A DNA stretch of 64,000 bases from Hymenobacter radiodurans (lineage in GTDB: Bacteria; Bacteroidota; Bacteroidia; Cytophagales; Hymenobacteraceae): NCBI RefSeq assembly GCF_004355185.1, contig NZ_CP037922.1, forward strand, positions 4,496,001 through 4,560,000, written 5' to 3'. Made by a program: the position numbers and the translations under genes. This document shows positions 55,262 through 63,790 of the stretch, piece after piece. The notes under the pieces are model-generated. The model saw only the letters and a program-made list of their open reading frames with translations. It searched no databases and was not told the origin of the DNA. The stretch's first letter is position 1, and each line of letters opens with the position of its first letter.

Positions 55262-56031
55262 ATGCTTGCTACCTATCCCTACCACGGCCACACCTTTTCC
55301 TTCAACCCCAGCGCACCGCTGGATATTTCGCTGCCTCTAGCACCTGGCTCAAACCAAGTGAATTGCTTTTGGGCCGAGCCAGTACAGTTCGACACCATTC
55401 GGGTAGGCGATTTTGTGGGGAGTGTAGCGGAGGGCGGCAGCACTAATTATAAGCGTGTTCACCTCACGCCCCACGGCAACGGCACGCATACGGAGTGCTA
55501 CGGCCACATTTCTACCGATCCGGAAGCGACTATCAACCGCTGCCTGCGACGCTTTCTGTTTGTGGCGCGGCTTATTTCCGTGGAGCCGCGCCAGCAGGCC
55601 AACGGTGACCAAATAGTGATGCTAGCGGACGCACAATCGGCGCTGGGGGCTTTTTTCCAGACTCTGCGGTATTGCCGGAAGCGATTATTCTGCGGACGCT
55701 GCCCAACCATAAAGCTAAGCGCAACCGCCAATATTCTGGCACCAACCCTACATACATAGAGCCAGCACTAGCGCAGTACCTTGCCGATCATCACATCGAA
55801 CACCTTCTGTTGGACTTGCCTAGTGTAGACCGGGAAGAAGACGGCGGCCAGCTCCTCGCTCACCATGCTTTCTGGCAATATCCTGAGCATACCCGACGCA
55901 CCAGCACGATTACGGAGCTAATTTTCGTGCCCGATGAGTTGAAAGACGGCTTATATCTGCTTAACCTTCAAATTACTAGCTTAGAGCTAGATGCTAGCCC
56001 AAGCAAGCCAGTGCTCTACCGTTTGAGCTAG
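55262..56031 (+). CDS. Cyclase family protein (kynurenine formamidase-like; one frameshift)
   Basis: 256 residues when joined. The cyclase/KynB-type metal hydrolase family is indicated by LDISLPLAPG at the start, the metal motif HLTPHGNGTHTECYGHI, and the later LLDLPSVDREEDGGQLLAHHAFW. The frame breaks at G5 55645-55649; a sixth G gives SALGGFFPDSAVLPEAIILR and a whole number of codons. Reaction uncertain: formamidase, or another amide/lactone hydrolase. Lies in a row with the alpha/beta hydrolase. Confidence 0.88.
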
Positions 56032-56060
56032 CTATTTGCTCCAGCTATCAACACGAACGT

Positions 56061-56096
56061 AAAAAGCCCCCCAGGTAGAGTCTGGGGGGCTTTTTT
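56061..56096. terminator. Bidirectional terminator between the cyclase gene and rpmA
   Basis: AAAAAGCCCCCCAG pairs perfectly with CTGGGGGGCTTTTT around an 8-base loop. A-run and T-run on both sides fit convergent genes. Both arms are WWWGCCCCCC motif copies. Confidence 0.95.
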
Positions 56097-56153
56097 GAAT
56101 ACTCTATCGTCTGGCCACGAAATGCGTGGCGTCCGATTAGCTAGTAGCTCAGA

Positions 56154-56444
56154 CTAAGCAGCAGTTGCTTCGGTCAGTTCCGTCTCGTCGATAACGGGTA
56201 CCACCGATACGAACGAGCGGTCCTTGCGGCCCTTGCGGAACTGCACGGTGCCGTCTACCATAGCAAACAGGGTGTGGTCCTTGCCGATACCCACGTTCTG
56301 ACCGGGGTGATGCTTGGTGCCACGCTGACGAACGATGATGTTGCCAGCAATAATGCCTTGACCGCCGAAGATCTTCACGCCCAAGCGCTTAGAATGCGAT
56401 TCGCGGCCGTTGTTAGATGAGCCGACGCCTTTCTTATGTGCCAT
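56154..56444 (-). CDS. rpmA: 50S ribosomal protein L27
   Basis: 96 residues: [20 protein letters not shown] at the start and [19 protein letters not shown] at the centre are diagnostic of L27, which reaches the peptidyl transferase centre through its N-terminus. The acidic tail ([11 protein letters not shown]) is slightly longer than in E. coli. Co-transcribed with rplU, 94 bases upstream on the same strand. Confidence 0.98.
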   Translation of the reverse strand: MAHKKGVGSSNNGRESHSKRLGVKIFGGQGIIAGNIIVRQRGTKHHPGQNVGIGKDHTLFAMVDGTVQFRKGRKDRSFVSVVPVIDETELTEATAA

Positions 56445-56538
56445 TGTTGTATATGTTGTGCGTTAGTGGTGTTGAGTTGTCTGTTGGTGCTAAGAGTAGA
56501 AGGTTATCCTCACTTAGCAACACAATCAGTCAATTCAG

Positions 56539-56844
56539 TTACCCGATGCTGTTGACCATTACTTTGGTGTAGTCCTGACGGTGGCCGTTGAGCTTCTTGT
56601 AGCCCTTACGACGCTTCTTCTTGAACACCAATACCTTGTCACCTTTTACTTGGGCCAAGATGGTACCCTTCACTTTCACGTCCAGGAACGGAGCGCCGAT
56701 AGTGAGCGAACCGTTATTGTCGGTCAGGAGCACGTTGCCCAGCTCAACTACGTCTCCGACGTTGCCGGCTAGTTTGTGGGTATAAACAAATTTCTCGGCT
56801 TCGACCTTGGTCTGCTTGCCAGCTATGTTGACGATTGCGTACAT
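56539..56844 (-). CDS. rplU: 50S ribosomal protein L21
   Basis: 101 residues: MYAIVNIAGKQTKVEAEKFV at the start and the C-terminal KKRRKGYKKLNGHRQDYTKV are typical of L21, a 23S rRNA-binding protein. The rplU-rpmA order is the standard one. It diverges from nrdB across a 472-base gap. Confidence 0.98.
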   Translation of the reverse strand: MYAIVNIAGKQTKVEAEKFVYTHKLAGNVGDVVELGNVLLTDNNGSLTIGAPFLDVKVKGTILAQVKGDKVLVFKKKRRKGYKKLNGHRQDYTKVMVNSIG

Positions 56845-57010
56845 CGGCGTCTCGCGTGTTTTAAAAATGGGAAGGCAAAAGTAACAGGTTTAAGATTCAA
56901 AACCAAACCTAACTCACTAGTCTTCATTTGGTCGGCTGCCAAAACAGCTTTCCTGTTGAGCTGGCAAACAGTCTTTTAACAGCACGCGCCGGGCACGCGA
57001 ATACACTTTT

Positions 57011-57112
57011 TGTGGATAAGTTGGATTGTCCACAGTCGAAATGTTGATAAGTATTCAAAATTCGGGCGTTTTAGGCCAGATTTGGCTCCTTTCCGCAAAA
57101 ATATTATCAACA
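57011..57112. promoter_or_regulatory. Cluster of DnaA-box-like sites upstream of nrdB
   Basis: TGTGGATAA at 57011-57019 is the exact complement of the classical DnaA box TTATCCACA. TTGTCCACA at 57026 has one mismatch, and TGTTGATAA at 57042 and TTATCAACA at 57104 fit TTATNNACA. They lie in the 472-base rplU-nrdB gap, together with one WWWGCCCCCC copy (reverse, 57161). DnaA control of nrd genes is known in E. coli; a minor origin-like function is an alternative. Confidence 0.55.
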
Positions 57113-57187
57113 AGTCATCAGTGAGCATAGCTAAAAATTAACAGAATAAAAATGCTTTTTGGGGGGCATTTTGCCAGTAGTCGGGTT

Positions 57188-57195
57188 TATATTTG
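57188..57195 (+). promoter_or_regulatory. Possible -7 promoter element of nrdB
   Basis: TATATTTG fits the Bacteroidota -7 consensus TAnnTTTG. A TTTG lies upstream at 57170, but the spacing of 14 is shorter than the usual ~20, so the call is weak. It would give a leader of about 115 bases. Confidence 0.3.
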
Positions 57196-57316
57196 ATCCA
57201 TTGACCAGCCAAATTTTATCCGAAGCTGGACTAAACAATTCTGTTTAGCGCAGGGTTGGCAAGCCACTACCTGATCATATTTTTGGTCACGTTTCACCTT
57301 CAATACGCTATCTGTT

Positions 57317-58276
57317 ATGGAACCACTGCTCGTTGAGAACCCCAACCGCTTTGTGCTATTCCCCATCCAGAACGACGATGTCTGGCAATTCTATAAGAAG
57401 GCCGAGGCTTCCTTCTGGACCGCCGAGGAAATAGACCTCTCCCAAGACCAGAAAGACTGGGAAAACCTCAACGATAACGAGAAGCACTTCATCTCCCACG
57501 TGCTAGCATTTTTCGCGGCCTCCGATGGCATCGTGAACGAGAACCTGGCCGTGAACTTCATGCAAGAAGTGCAGATGCCCGAAGCGCGCTGCTTCTACGG
57601 CTTCCAGATCATGATGGAAAACATTCACAGCGAGACTTATTCGCTGCTGATTGACACCTACATCAAAGACCCCAAGGAGAAAGACCGCCTCTTCAACGCC
57701 CTGGAAACCGTACCCTGCGTGAAGAAGAAAGGCGAGTGGGCCCTGAAGTGGATCAACTCCGAGGACTTTGCTGAGCGCATTATCGCCTTTGCAGCCGTGG
57801 AGGGCATTTTCTTCTCTGGCTCGTTCTGCTCAATCTTCTGGCTGAAGAAGCGTGGCTTGATGCCTGGACTTACCTTCTCCAACGAGCTAATCTCCCGCGA
57901 CGAAGGGCTGCACTGCGACTTCGCTTGCTTGCTCTACGGCTACCTCCAAAACAAGCTCTCGGAAGAGCGTGTGCACAGCATCATCCGCGACGCGGTAACC
58001 ATCGAACAGGAGTTCGTAACGGATGCGCTGCCTGTGAACCTCATTGGAATGAACGCCAAGAACATGGCGCAGTACATCGAGTTCGTGGCTGACCGCCTGC
58101 TTGTGTCGCTGGGTTATAGCAAGATCTACAATGCTTCTAACCCCTTTGATTTCATGGAAATGATTTCGCTTCAGGGTAAAACCAACTTCTTCGAGAAGCG
58201 CGTGGCCGAGTATCAAAAGGCTGGCGTGATGAGCGAGCGTACCGAGAATGCCTTCTCGCTCGACGAGGATTTTTAA
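57317..58276 (+). CDS. nrdB: Class I ribonucleotide reductase small subunit
   Basis: 319 residues, ferritin-like. Metal and radical motifs: [49 protein letters not shown] (Tyr radical expected in SETY) and [15 protein letters not shown]. It supplies the tyrosyl radical to NrdA for making deoxyribonucleotides. The order nrdB then nrdA is reversed from E. coli, with a terminator and a repeat between them, so each probably has its own promoter. Confidence 0.97.
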   Translation: MEPLLVENPNRFVLFPIQNDDVWQFYKKAEASFWTAEEIDLSQDQKDWENLNDNEKHFISHVLAFFAASDGIVNENLAVNFMQEVQMPEARCFYGFQIMMENIHSETYSLLIDTYIKDPKEKDRLFNALETVPCVKKKGEWALKWINSEDFAERIIAFAAVEGIFFSGSFCSIFWLKKRGLMPGLTFSNELISRDEGLHCDFACLLYGYLQNKLSEERVHSIIRDAVTIEQEFVTDALPVNLIGMNAKNMAQYIEFVADRLLVSLGYSKIYNASNPFDFMEMISLQGKTNFFEKRVAEYQKAGVMSERTENAFSLDEDF

Positions 58277-58290
58277 GGTATTGATTCTAA

Positions 58291-58327
58291 ATAAAAAGCC
58301 CCCGGCGTTGGCTGGGGGGCTTTTTTA
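58291..58327 (+). terminator. Intrinsic terminator of nrdB
   Basis: AAAAAGCCCCC and GGGGGGCTTTTTT arms around GGCGTTGGCT, 15 bases after the nrdB stop. The left arm has C5 against G6 on the right, so it may be another under-called tract. Confidence 0.9.
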
Positions 58328-58351
58328 TTGGCTGGTTTCTCGTTCAACGAT

Positions 58352-58493
58352 TGGCCTCACCCCCTAGCCCCCTCTCCTAGGGGAGCGGAGGAACTAGCTT
58401 TTAGCTCTTTTAGAATATTAGTCATTGTTAGAAATCTAATTTGATAAAGCTAGTTCCCCCTCCCCTAGGAGAGGGGGCTAGGGGGTGAGGCCA
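58352..58493. repeat. Imperfect inverted repeat element, about 47-base arms (CTCCTC family)
   Basis: The outer arms start TGGCCTCACCCCCTAGCCCC and end with its complement. The inner part has AACTAGCTT-type ends, and the centre is an AT-rich ~47 bases. It resembles the element at 11441 in its CTAG, CTCCCC and GAGGGG strings. It lies in the 500-base nrdB-nrdA gap, which also holds a motif copy at 58588 and two DnaA-box-like sites. Confidence 0.85.
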
Positions 58494-58614
58494 CTCCTTA
58501 GTGCCGCCTACCAAATTTCCCTCAACACTACAACCCAATTTCACCTCCAAAATTTAGCACCAATCCCTAGCGCTACCCATCAATTTTGCCCCCCAGCGCT
58601 ACATTTTTGGACTA

Positions 58615-58636
58615 TGTGGATAACTTCTGTTGATAA
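58615..58636. promoter_or_regulatory. Pair of DnaA-box-like sites upstream of nrdA
   Basis: TGTGGATAA (58615-58623) and TGTTGATAA (58628-58636), four bases apart, repeat in the same order and orientation two of the sites upstream of nrdB. Sharing this pair suggests joint control of both subunits, about 140 bases before the chosen nrdA start. Confidence 0.55.
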
Positions 58637-58777
58637 GTCTTGTCCTACCCAACTGTAAGAAATATCTTCCGCAACGATTAGCCACATCCATTCGCGGCTT
58701 ACCCCAATTTGCCGATTATACTGCCTGCTCTCACAGAGCCGGCAAACTCATATCCAACTACCAAAACGCACACGCTT

Positions 58778-61162
58778 ATGCTGGTAATTAAACGCGACGG
58801 CCGGCGCGAATCCGTGAAATTTGACAAAGTCACGGCGCGCATCGAGAAGCTCTGCTACGGGCTCAACATGGTGTATGTCTCGCCAATAGAAGTGGCCAAA
58901 AAGGTCATTGACGGGATTTATGACGGCGTAACGACGATTGAGCTTGACAACCTGGCGGCCGAAACTGCGGCTTCGCTCACCACCAAGCACCCCGACTATG
59001 CTATTCTAGCGGCCCGCATTGCCGTGAGCAACCTGCATAAGGTGACCTCGAAGTCGTTCAGCAGCACCATGAAGCGACTGTACACCTACGAGGACCCCAA
59101 GACGGGCGAAAACGCTTCGCTCATTGCCAAAGACGTGTGGGAAGTTATCCACAAGCACGCGGCTACCCTCGACTCGGCTATCCTGTATGACCGCGACTAC
59201 AGCTACGACTACTTCGGGTTCAAAACATTAGAGCGCTCCTACCTGCTGCGCGTGGATGGCAAAGTGGTAGAGCGGCCCCAGCACATGCTCATGCGCGTGG
59301 CCATCGGTATTCATAAGGACGATATCGACTCGGCCATTGAAACCTATGAGTTGATGTCGGAGCGTTGGTTTACCCACGCGACGCCTACCCTCTTCAACGC
59401 GGGCTCTCCGAAGCCCCAGTTGTCGTCGTGCTTCCTGCTCACCATGAAGGACGACTCCATCACGGGCATCTATGATACGCTGAAAAACTGCGCTCAGATT
59501 TCGCAGTCGGCGGGTGGTATTGGCCTCAGCATTCATAACGTGCGGGCTACGGGCTCTTATATCAAGGGCACCAACGGCACCTCCAACGGCATCATCCCGA
59601 TGCTGAAGGTGTTCAACGACACGGCCCGCTACGTGGACCAAGGCGGCGGCAAGCGCAAAGGCGCCTTCGCTATCTACATCGAGCCCTGGCACGCCGATAT
59701 TTTCGACTTCCTGGATTTGAAGAAAAACCACGGCAAGGAAGAAAACCGCGCCCGCGACCTGTTCTACGCTCTCTGGACGCCCGACTTGTTCATGAAGCGC
59801 GTGGAAGAAAACGGCGACTGGACCCTGATGTGCCCCAACGAGTGCCCCGGCCTGGGCGACACCTGGGGCGAGGACTTCGAGCGCTTGTACCGCAAGTACG
59901 AGAAGGAAGGCCGCGGCCGCAAGACAATCAAGGCGCAGGAGCTGTGGTTTGCCATTCTGGAAAGCCAGACCGAGACCGGCACGCCTTACATGCTGTTCAA
60001 GGACGCGGCCAACCGCAAGTCGAACCAGCAGAACCTGGGCACCATCAAGTCGTCGAACCTGTGCACCGAGATTATGGAGTACACCGACGAGAACGAAATT
60101 GCGGTCTGCAACCTGGCTTCGCTGGCCTTGCCGCGCTTCGTGAAGGAAGGCGAGCAGAAGGGCCAGCTGGTGTTCGACCACCAGAAGCTCTACGATGTAA
60201 CCTACCACGCTACCAAGAACCTGAACAAGGTTATTGATATCAACTATTACCCCGTGCCCGAGGCCGAGCGCTCCAACCGCCGCCACCGCCCCATCGGGCT
60301 GGGCGTACAGGGCCTCGCCGACACGTTTATTGCCCTGCGGATGCCGTTCGAGAGCGACGAAGCTACGGGCCTGAACAAGGACATCTTCGAGACCATCTAC
60401 TTCGCGGCCTGCACGGCTTCCATGGATTTGGCCAAGAAAAATGGCCCCTACGAGACCTTCGCCGGCTCGCCCATGAGCCAGGGCAAGTTTCAGTTCGACC
60501 TCTGGAACGTGACGCCCGACTCGGGCCGCTGGGATTGGGAAACGCTGCGCGCTCAGGTAATAGAGCACGGCATGCGCAACTCCCTGCTGGTGGCGCCCAT
60601 GCCCACGGCCAGCACCGCCCAGATTCTCGGCAACAACGAGTCGTTTGAGCCTTACACCTCCAACATCTACGTGCGGCGCGTGCTGAGCGGGGAGTTTATG
60701 GTGGTAAACAAGCACTTGCTCAAGGACCTCATCAAGCTCGGCATCTGGAACGAGCAGATGAAGAACGAAATCATTGCCGCCAACGGCTCGGTGCAGAACA
60801 TCGCCCGCATCCCGCAGCACATCAAAGACCTCTATAAGACGGTGTGGGAAATCTCCCAGCGCCGCATTATCGATATGTCGGCCGACCGGGGGGCATTTAT
60901 TTGCCAGAGCCAGAGCCTGAACCTGCACGTGATGAACGTGAACTTCGGCAAGCTCACCAGCATGCACTTCCACAGCTGGAAGAAGGGCCTCAAAACCGGC
61001 ATGTACTACCTGCGCACCAAAGCCGCCGCCGACGCCATCAAGTTCACGGTGCAGAAACAAGCCGCCGAGACCCTGGAGCCGCTGAACGTAGCCGCCCAGA
61101 ATGCCTCGGATATGGCTTGCTCGCTGGATAATCCAGACGCTTGCGAGGCCTGCGGTTCGTAA
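58778..61162 (+). CDS. nrdA: Class I ribonucleotide reductase large subunit
   Basis: 794 residues from the ATG at 58778, which places the ATP-cone ([16 protein letters not shown]) at the N-terminus; an in-frame ATG at 58709 would add a non-conserved leader. Catalytic barrel: [47 protein letters not shown], and [20 protein letters not shown]. The C-terminal CEACGS holds the redox cysteine pair that regenerates the active site. The intact ATP-cone predicts allosteric activity control. The last 118 bases are repeated at 61691-61808 after two small genes. Confidence 0.97.
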   Translation: MLVIKRDGRRESVKFDKVTARIEKLCYGLNMVYVSPIEVAKKVIDGIYDGVTTIELDNLAAETAASLTTKHPDYAILAARIAVSNLHKVTSKSFSSTMKRLYTYEDPKTGENASLIAKDVWEVIHKHAATLDSAILYDRDYSYDYFGFKTLERSYLLRVDGKVVERPQHMLMRVAIGIHKDDIDSAIETYELMSERWFTHATPTLFNAGSPKPQLSSCFLLTMKDDSITGIYDTLKNCAQISQSAGGIGLSIHNVRATGSYIKGTNGTSNGIIPMLKVFNDTARYVDQGGGKRKGAFAIYIEPWHADIFDFLDLKKNHGKEENRARDLFYALWTPDLFMKRVEENGDWTLMCPNECPGLGDTWGEDFERLYRKYEKEGRGRKTIKAQELWFAILESQTETGTPYMLFKDAANRKSNQQNLGTIKSSNLCTEIMEYTDENEIAVCNLASLALPRFVKEGEQKGQLVFDHQKLYDVTYHATKNLNKVIDINYYPVPEAERSNRRHRPIGLGVQGLADTFIALRMPFESDEATGLNKDIFETIYFAACTASMDLAKKNGPYETFAGSPMSQGKFQFDLWNVTPDSGRWDWETLRAQVIEHGMRNSLLVAPMPTASTAQILGNNESFEPYTSNIYVRRVLSGEFMVVNKHLLKDLIKLGIWNEQMKNEIIAANGSVQNIARIPQHIKDLYKTVWEISQRRIIDMSADRGAFICQSQSLNLHVMNVNFGKLTSMHFHSWKKGLKTGMYYLRTKAAADAIKFTVQKQAAETLEPLNVAAQNASDMACSLDNPDACEACGS
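61045..61162 (+). repeat. nrdA 3' end, first copy of a 118-base direct repeat
   Basis: The functional 3' end of nrdA. It matches 61691-61808 at 111 of 118 positions; four of the six coding changes are synonymous and the stop differs (TAA/TAG). Confidence 0.95.
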
Positions 61163-61213
61163 GGCTAGACTAACAATACCGGTTCCCAAGACTTATCTTA
61201 GCACCAATCACTG

Positions 61214-61244
61214 AAAAAGCCGCCTCACTATGGGGCGGCTTTTT
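61214..61244 (+). terminator. Intrinsic terminator of nrdA
   Basis: AAAAAGCCGCC and GGGGCGGCTTTTT arms around CTCACTAT, 51 bases after the nrdA stop. Confidence 0.9.
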
Positions 61245-61260
61245 GCTAGCCCCTTCTATC

Positions 61261-61578
61261 ATGTTTGCGAACCATGAAATAGACCTTGCTAAGCTTAACC
61301 TAAACTGGCTGCACAGCGTCAGCATAGAGTTGGATGAGATAACTAACCTCTTAGAGGTAGCAGAGCGGGCTCATACATATCTACAAGCCAATGGCCAGAT
61401 TGAAATGGTCGGCTACACGAACCGTCGCAAGTTTATTTCTGTTATTTTTACTATCAACGAGTATAAGCTCGTGGTAAATGACGTAGAGTTACCTCGTTAT
61501 GAAACAATCCAAGACGTCGTCCTCCGCCGACTCGCCGCAGAATCCGGCTCATCTTTCAATGAACGGGAAGACCTCTGA
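61261..61578 (+). CDS. Hypothetical protein, first gene of a two-gene cassette after nrdA
   Basis: 105 residues from the ATG at 61261 (a TTG start further up would lie in the terminator). Mixed alpha/beta, no signal peptide: helical N-terminus (LNWLHSVSIELDEITNLLEVAERAHTY, quoted in part) and a beta-type middle (RKFISVIFTINEYKLVVND). More AT-rich than nrdA. The 3' end overlaps the next gene. Its setting between two copies of the nrdA tail suggests arrival by insertion. Family not recognised; a toxin-antitoxin pair is only one possibility. Confidence 0.6.
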   Translation: MFANHEIDLAKLNLNWLHSVSIELDEITNLLEVAERAHTYLQANGQIEMVGYTNRRKFISVIFTINEYKLVVNDVELPRYETIQDVVLRRLAAESGSSFNEREDL

Positions 61579-61690
61579 AGAATGGGAAGCTGGCCGCATC
61601 AGTGGGCCACTCACGAAGCGTGAGTTGTTTGCTTATCTAAAGAAGATCGGCAAATTGCCCCCCAATACCGAATTGAAACAAGCATCTTAA
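61499..61690 (+). CDS. Hypothetical protein, second gene of the cassette
   Basis: 63 residues from the ATG at 61499, or 43 from the ATG at 61559, which overlaps the upstream stop by 20 bases and better fits translational coupling. The core reads EEWEAGRISGPLTKRELFAYLKKIGKLPP, a likely short helical protein. One motif copy (61657) encodes the KLPPN segment. The stop directly abuts the second copy of the nrdA tail. Confidence 0.5.
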   Translation: MKQSKTSSSADSPQNPAHLSMNGKTSEEWEAGRISGPLTKRELFAYLKKIGKLPPNTELKQAS

Positions 61691-61808
61691 CACGGTGCAG
61701 AAACAAGCCGCCAAGACCCTGGAGCCGCTGAACGTAGCCGCCCAGAACGCGTCGGACATGGCTTGCTCGCTGAATAATCCAGACGCTTGCGAGGCCTGCG
61801 GCTCGTAG
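61691..61808 (+). pseudogene. Duplicated nrdA 3' fragment
   Basis: 118 bases, 94% identical to 61045-61162, in the same orientation, running from TVQKQAA to the CEACGS end and stop. It has no start or upstream nrdA sequence. Two residue changes (Glu to Lys, Asp to Asn) and four synonymous ones suggest either divergence or a foreign source for one copy. Confidence 0.93.
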
Positions 61809-61820
61809 CGAATATAACCT

Positions 61821-61862
61821 AAATAAAAAAAGCCGTCTAAGATCTAGACGGCTTTTTTTATT
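61821..61862 (+). terminator. Intrinsic terminator after the nrdA fragment
   Basis: AAAAAAAGCCGTCTA pairs with TAGACGGCTTTTTTT around a 6-base loop. It may be the ancestral nrdA terminator displaced by the cassette. Confidence 0.92.
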
Positions 61863-62026
61863 CTAAATGATGACTATAAATACTGGGGCAACTAAATGAC
61901 TGTTGAGAAATTTTCAATGTGAAATACGTAAAGTAAAAGACGTTTTGCGGTCAAGTTTTTGCTGATCGGACTCGGCCATTTATGGTGCTTTTATTTTGCT
62001 CTAGTTTACCGCATTCATCATCTCAT

Positions 62027-62785
62027 ATGCATTTTAAAAACAAGCTTTTAGTTATCTGTCTATTGTTTGTAGTGCCATCTTGGGCACAAACACTGCCCCC
62101 TCCCGATAAGGCACAGATTCAAAAAACTGTTACACAACTGTTACCTAGCCGCAACTACACTGTTGCAATTATGGATGGGGTGACCATGAATCCGCGGCTG
62201 CAAGTATTAATGCTGAAATTTCAGCAGGGCATTCAAAAGAACCCAGATGTTGCACAAGCAATTCAAAAGGCGGCTGCGGCCAAGCAGTTTCCTATGCCAT
62301 ACGACCGCCGCTTGGGACTCACGAAGGCGGAGTATGAGGAAATGCAAGTATTAATAGACAAACGAGAGATAAAGTCAGTTTCCACTTGTACTCAACAAGT
62401 AACAGTAACTAATCAAGCAGGAATTATTCGTTTTACGGCTAAGGATAAGCTTGCTATGCTGAGCGACTTTTGGCTTGACACAAATCGCAATGAAGCTCAC
62501 GTAGGAGAGCACATACTCACCTTTGATCAAGCATTAGACATCACCGACAGTAAAAATGCTTATGAAAGCGCATGGACAGGTTACAGATGGGAATTTACGA
62601 CACCCAAGGATCTGGATTTAGCAAATTATAACATGCGTGATTTGAGTAATTTAAATGCCACGATGTATAGAATTATTATAGGGAAGATAACCAAAACAGG
62701 ACAGACTTTGGTGCAAATAAAAGGTATGGAAATAGAGAGCGGAGTGCGCACCGTATCCTTCGAAACGCCTCTTTTCTTTGAATAG
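62027..62785 (+). CDS. Secreted protein of unknown function
   Basis: 252 residues from the ATG at 62027, which starts a clean signal peptide (FKNKLLVICLLFVVPSWAQ); an ATG at 62007-region or 61982 would place it too far in. The mature part has a helical region (AQAIQKAAAAKQFPMPYDRR) and a beta-rich second half. AT-rich relative to neighbours. No family recognised. It stands alone in the accessory stretch between the nrdA fragment and the reductase gene. Confidence 0.7.
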   Translation: MHFKNKLLVICLLFVVPSWAQTLPPPDKAQIQKTVTQLLPSRNYTVAIMDGVTMNPRLQVLMLKFQQGIQKNPDVAQAIQKAAAAKQFPMPYDRRLGLTKAEYEEMQVLIDKREIKSVSTCTQQVTVTNQAGIIRFTAKDKLAMLSDFWLDTNRNEAHVGEHILTFDQALDITDSKNAYESAWTGYRWEFTTPKDLDLANYNMRDLSNLNATMYRIIIGKITKTGQTLVQIKGMEIESGVRTVSFETPLFFE

Positions 62786-62839
62786 ACCTTCACTAATTGG
62801 TTTGTAGTGCTAAGCACTCAAGACACTAACAATTATGGG

Positions 62840-62884
62840 ACAACTGAGAAGACCCGACCATTTTGGTTGGGTCTTCTCAGTTGT
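62840..62884 (+). terminator. Stem-loop after the secreted protein gene
   Basis: 20-base arms with one G.T pair (ACAACTGAGAAGACCC on the left) around a 5-base loop. There is no strong T-run, so it may be an RNA-end structure rather than a classic terminator. Confidence 0.7.
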
Positions 62885-62948
62885 CTAGTAATATCATCAG
62901 TTCGTAACCCACGTAAGAGCAAGCCTATTCTTAGACTAACAAATACTT

Positions 62949-63631
62949 ATGAAACCTCAGGTAATCTGCCACATGATGAGCTCCCTGGACGGGCGCACCA
63001 TTCTCAGCCGCTGGGGCGACTCACCCAACACCAAGGAGTACGAAACGACGGCCGCCACCTTCGAGGCCCAGGCCTGGCTGTGTGGGCGCGTGACCATGGA
63101 AAAGGACTTCACCCACGGCCTAGCCCCCGACCTGAAGCCCGTAGCCTCCCCCTGCCCCGCACCGATTTCGTGGCCGAGCACGGTGCCGAGTCGTTTGCCG
63201 TGGCCGTCGATGCCCACGGGAAGCTAGGCTGGGAATCGGCCGCCATCGACGACGACCACATCATCAGCATCCTCACCGAGCAGGTAAGCGACGAATACCT
63301 GGCGTACCTGCGCGAGAAAGGCGTATCGTATTTGTTCGGCGGCGCCCAGGAAATCGACTTTGCGCTGGTCCTACGCAAGCTGGGCGAGCTATTCCCCATT
63401 CAGACCATCCTGCTGGAAGGCGGCGGCCACCTGAACGGCTCCCTGCTCAAAGCCGGCCTCATCGATGAGCTAAGCCTGCTGCATTACCCCGTGGTGGATG
63501 GCGCGCCCACCTCGCCCACCATTTTCGAGCAGGGCGACGCGCCCGGCCCCGCCACGCCCTTCAAGCTCCTGAGCGCCGAGCAGCGCCCCGACGGGATTCT
63601 GTGGCTTCGCTACGAGGCGGGAGCAGCTTAG
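62949..63631 (+). CDS. RibD C-terminal/dihydrofolate reductase-like protein (one frameshift)
   Basis: 227 residues when joined. RibD_C fold: VICHMMSSLDGRTI at the start, LCGRVTMEKDF, and LLEGGGHLNGSLLKAGLIDELSLLHYP, the NADPH-binding GGG region. The frame breaks at C5 63148-63152; a sixth C restores ASPLPRTDFVAEHG and makes the span divisible by three. This tract is not the WWWGCCCCCC motif. Likely an NAD(P)H-dependent reductase; stand-alone family members are often of unknown substrate. GC-rich again, unlike the preceding stretch. Confidence 0.87.
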
Positions 63632-63632
63632 G

Positions 63633-63674
63633 AAAAAGCCCCCAAGGAGCCGATTGGCAGCGTGGGGGCTTTTT
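63633..63674 (+). terminator. Intrinsic terminator
   Basis: AAAAAGCCCCC and GGGGGCTTTTT arms directly after the reductase stop, with a loop of about 20 bases that itself has weak pairing. Confidence 0.88.
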
Positions 63675-63700
63675 CTTATAATGTGGTTCTACTCCAGGCG

Positions 63701-63738
63701 GTCATGCAGAGCGGAGCGAAGCATCTCGCGTGCTGATG
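63701..63738. repeat. GTCATGC-family repeat, single arm
   Basis: GTCATGCAGAGCGGAGCG through the CGTGCTGATG end is identical to the left arm of the 29004 element, but no matching right arm follows. A half-copy left by deletion or recombination. Confidence 0.85.
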
Positions 63739-63790
63739 TTGCAATCCTATATCTTTAAACTGAACATGTTACCATAAAGACATCTAACTA

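Noticed and set aside
57001..57316. Chromosomal origin in the rplU-nrdB gap
   Set aside because: Only four DnaA-like sites, no clear AT-rich unwinding repeats and no dnaA or dnaN nearby; nrd regulation explains the sites more simply.
59228..61189. Long open frame (653 codons) antisense to nrdA
   Set aside because: It mirrors the GC-rich third positions of nrdA, is low in normal protein composition (many Val, His, Leu runs), and nrdA itself is fully supported.
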